64,000 bases of DNA from Aralia elata (lineage: Eukaryota; Streptophyta; Magnoliopsida; Apiales; Araliaceae): contig JAVJAP010000130.1 of the NCBI GenBank assembly GCA_034770075.1, positions 62,001 to 126,000 of the forward strand, in the 5' to 3' direction. Within the stretch, counting starts at the first letter, position 1. Each line of letters begins with the position of its first letter. The notes beneath the pieces were generated by a model that did no database searches, had not been told where the DNA came from, and saw only the letters and a list, made by a program, of their open reading frames with translations. This document shows, one piece after another, positions 62,819-64,000 of this stretch. The position numbers and the translations under genes are program-made.

Positions 62819-62905
62819 TCAGGCACGCTCACCCCTAATACGGCAAGCAAGCTGGATATCCTTAGGCATGATTGTCACGCGCTTGGCGTGAATGGCACAC
62901 AAGTT
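62819..62905 (-). pseudogene. Captured C-terminus of histone H3
   Basis: The minus strand reads NLCAIHAKRVTIMPKDIQLA, then CRIRGERA and TGA. This is the invariant C-terminal end of plant histone H3, except that an Arg has become Cys (CG to TG). Upstream of Asn the frame stays open to about 63169 but is no longer histone-like, and a minus-strand AG (TTATCAG, about 62932) suggests an intron border nearby. Histone H3 is a nucleosome core protein. This 28-residue tail cannot form a histone fold and is captured cargo in CACTA-3. Confidence 0.93.
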
Positions 62906-62939
62906 AGAGAGATTGACGATGAAATGAGATCTGATAAGG

Positions 62940-63234
62940 AAAAAGAAAGGGAAATTGGTTAGTAAGGTACCAAATTGGACGAGGAAGTCAAGTAGGCGAT
63001 GGCGATGGTGATGAGACACAGAGAGAGATGATCGATGGCCGATGACAGCACTGGGAGTCTGGGATTTGGGCGGGCGCAACGGTGAGCCGTGAGAGAGAGA
63101 GGACAAGCAGAACTGAAGAAGCCTTGGCCACATAGGAGAAACAGAACTGAAGAAGCAGCTGCAGAACAAAAGCCTAAAAGGCTAAAACTAATATAGTCGG
63201 AGGGAATCGACAAAATGTTGGAGGGAAACTAAAA
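62940..63234 (-). other. GC-richer segment upstream of the H3 fragment
   Basis: Less AT-rich than its surroundings, with CT/GA-rich strings on the minus strand resembling a plant 5' leader or first exon. It lies between the right subterminal repeats and the H3 tail. It could be the start of a CACTA-3 transcript running leftward through the captured exons, but no protein family is recognised. Confidence 0.35.
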
Positions 63235-63715
63235 AACTGAGACGGACTATATCCGTCTCTAATCCGTCTCTAAATGAGATTAAAAATCTTTAAAAAATAA
63301 TTAATTTTTGAGACGGCTATATCCGTCTCTAATTCTGTTTCTAAAATAAGGAGAGAATTGGAGACTAATGTTTGGAGGGAAAATAAAAATCTAAGACGAA
63401 AATTTCGGTCTCTAATCCATTTCAAATATAAATATTTATTTCTTTTTATTATTATTAATCTGAGATGAGTACGATTGGTGTCTCAAATATGTTTGAAAAA
63501 CGTGTTAACTTTTTTTAAAAAAATACTTAATTTTTGAGACGGCTAAATCCGTCTCTAATTCCGTCTCTAGAATTTGAGACGACGCTGATGGTTTCAAAAT
63601 CCGTCTTAATTTTTTACTTCCAAAACATTTCGAGACATAGTAGAATTTCGATTTCTAAGTTCGTATCAAATTGCTAGAATCAGAGATGGAACTTAGTCAG
63701 TCTCTAAAAATCGAT
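63235..63715. repeat. CACTA-3 right subterminal repeats
   Basis: Repeated GAGACGGCTATATCCGTCTC and CTCTAATCCGTCTCTAA-type strings in both orientations. The same motif as the left end, so the two ends belong to one element. Confidence 0.85.
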
Positions 63716-63741
63716 TTCAGATGCCCAGATTTTTAGTAGTG

Positions 63742-64000
63742 AATTATATATAAGACAAAAGCATGTTGATTGTACAAGGGTGGCACGCGAATTGCTAGCA
63801 ACACAGGGGCGAAATGCGAAGTGTTGATTGCATAGAGGCGGTACGCGAAGTGCTGATTTATAATGATAATACCATGAGAGGGATGAAACTAGGACCGAAG
63901 CCAAAACCAAAACCAAAGACATGATCAAAAGCATAAACTGAAAATGAGCTTAAGATTGAAAACAAAACTAAACTTCTGGAGTTAACACAACGAAAGAAAA
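63742..64000. other. DNA right of CACTA-3, with short degenerate repeats
   Basis: Contains three loose copies of a unit of about 40 bases around GTTGATTG...GGCACGCGAA (63765-63865). The remainder is A-rich. No gene is supported. Confidence 0.45.

Larger units (their letters stand above)
40217..63741. mobile_element. CACTA-3, gene-capturing CACTA transposon with nested insertions
   Basis: The left end reads AACTACCAAAAATCTGGGCA (first base A instead of C) and the right end is its inverse, finishing TTTTTAGTAGTG at 63741. Both sides carry GAGACGGAT/ATCCGTCTC subterminal repeats. Without the solo LTR insertion (43816-57532 plus the duplicated AGAAC) it is about 9.8 kb, like the other two CACTA elements. 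No transposase belongs to this layer. It carries minus-strand fragments of RPS20, RRP44, DRP2 and histone H3. A clean 3-bp target duplication is not seen (TGA left, AAT right), so the element is probably old or one end has drifted. Confidence 0.85.

Noticed and set aside
62819..63169. 116-codon ORF as a complete protein
   Set aside because: Only the last 28 residues are histone H3. The upstream part looks like intron and leader in an open frame, with a likely AG border near 62932.
40212..63744. AAT as CACTA-3 target duplication
   Set aside because: AAT lies at 63742-63744 and at 40212-40214, but two extra bases separate the left copy from the TIR, so I do not claim it.

Overview
This is a stretch of nuclear DNA from a flowering plant, most likely a eudicot. 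The evidence is an AT-rich background, plant-type Copia and Gypsy (Tekay-like) LTR retrotransposons, CACTA (En/Spm) DNA transposons, Stowaway-like MITEs, a scrap of plastid 16S rDNA, and captured fragments of plant genes. Almost everything here is transposon. The only candidate ordinary gene is a BAHD acyltransferase at 34496-35789 (minus), and it carries a frameshift near its C-terminus.

Layout. (1) 1-8053: a Copia element whose 5' LTR is cut by the window edge; its gag-pol is decayed. It sits inside the integrase of (2), a minus-strand Gypsy element (8054-26447, continuing off the left side) with gag, protease, RT, RNase H and the start of integrase in one frame broken only by stop codons. 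(3) The Gypsy 5' LTR is split by CACTA-1 (15260-25456, TTT target duplication). CACTA-1 has no visible transposase but carries pieces of OSTC, a callose synthase, an ABHD11-like hydrolase, a LINE and at least one unrecognised exon. (4) 26448-31211: a very decayed Copia relic. (5) 31211-40216: the BAHD gene, its duplicated flanks, two MITEs and a plastid rDNA insert. (6) 40217-63741: a three-layer nest. CACTA-3 (about 9.8 kb once its insert is removed) carries fragments of ribosomal protein S20, RRP44/DIS3, a dynamin-related DRP2 and histone H3, all on the minus strand. A solo Gypsy LTR (43816-57532, AGAAC target duplication) lies inside it. CACTA-2 (44394-54425, ACC target duplication) lies inside that LTR.

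CACTA-2 is the only element with a recognisable CACTA transposase set. Its TNPD-type transposase gene (46490-50134) is broken by three nonsense codons. Its TNPA-like gene (50326-53866) reads as six in-phase exons encoding 457 residues with no stop, so the element may still make the DNA-binding partner but not the catalytic one. The last TNPA intron holds nine near-identical 167-bp tandem units.

The three CACTA elements use different subterminal motifs: GCAACGAAA in CACTA-1, GCCGTCG/GGCGACGG in CACTA-2, and GAGACGGAT in CACTA-3. This suggests separate TNPA specificities. Two of the three are gene-capturing (Pack-CACTA) elements. All assignments come from reading the sequence and from remembered family motifs; no database search was run.
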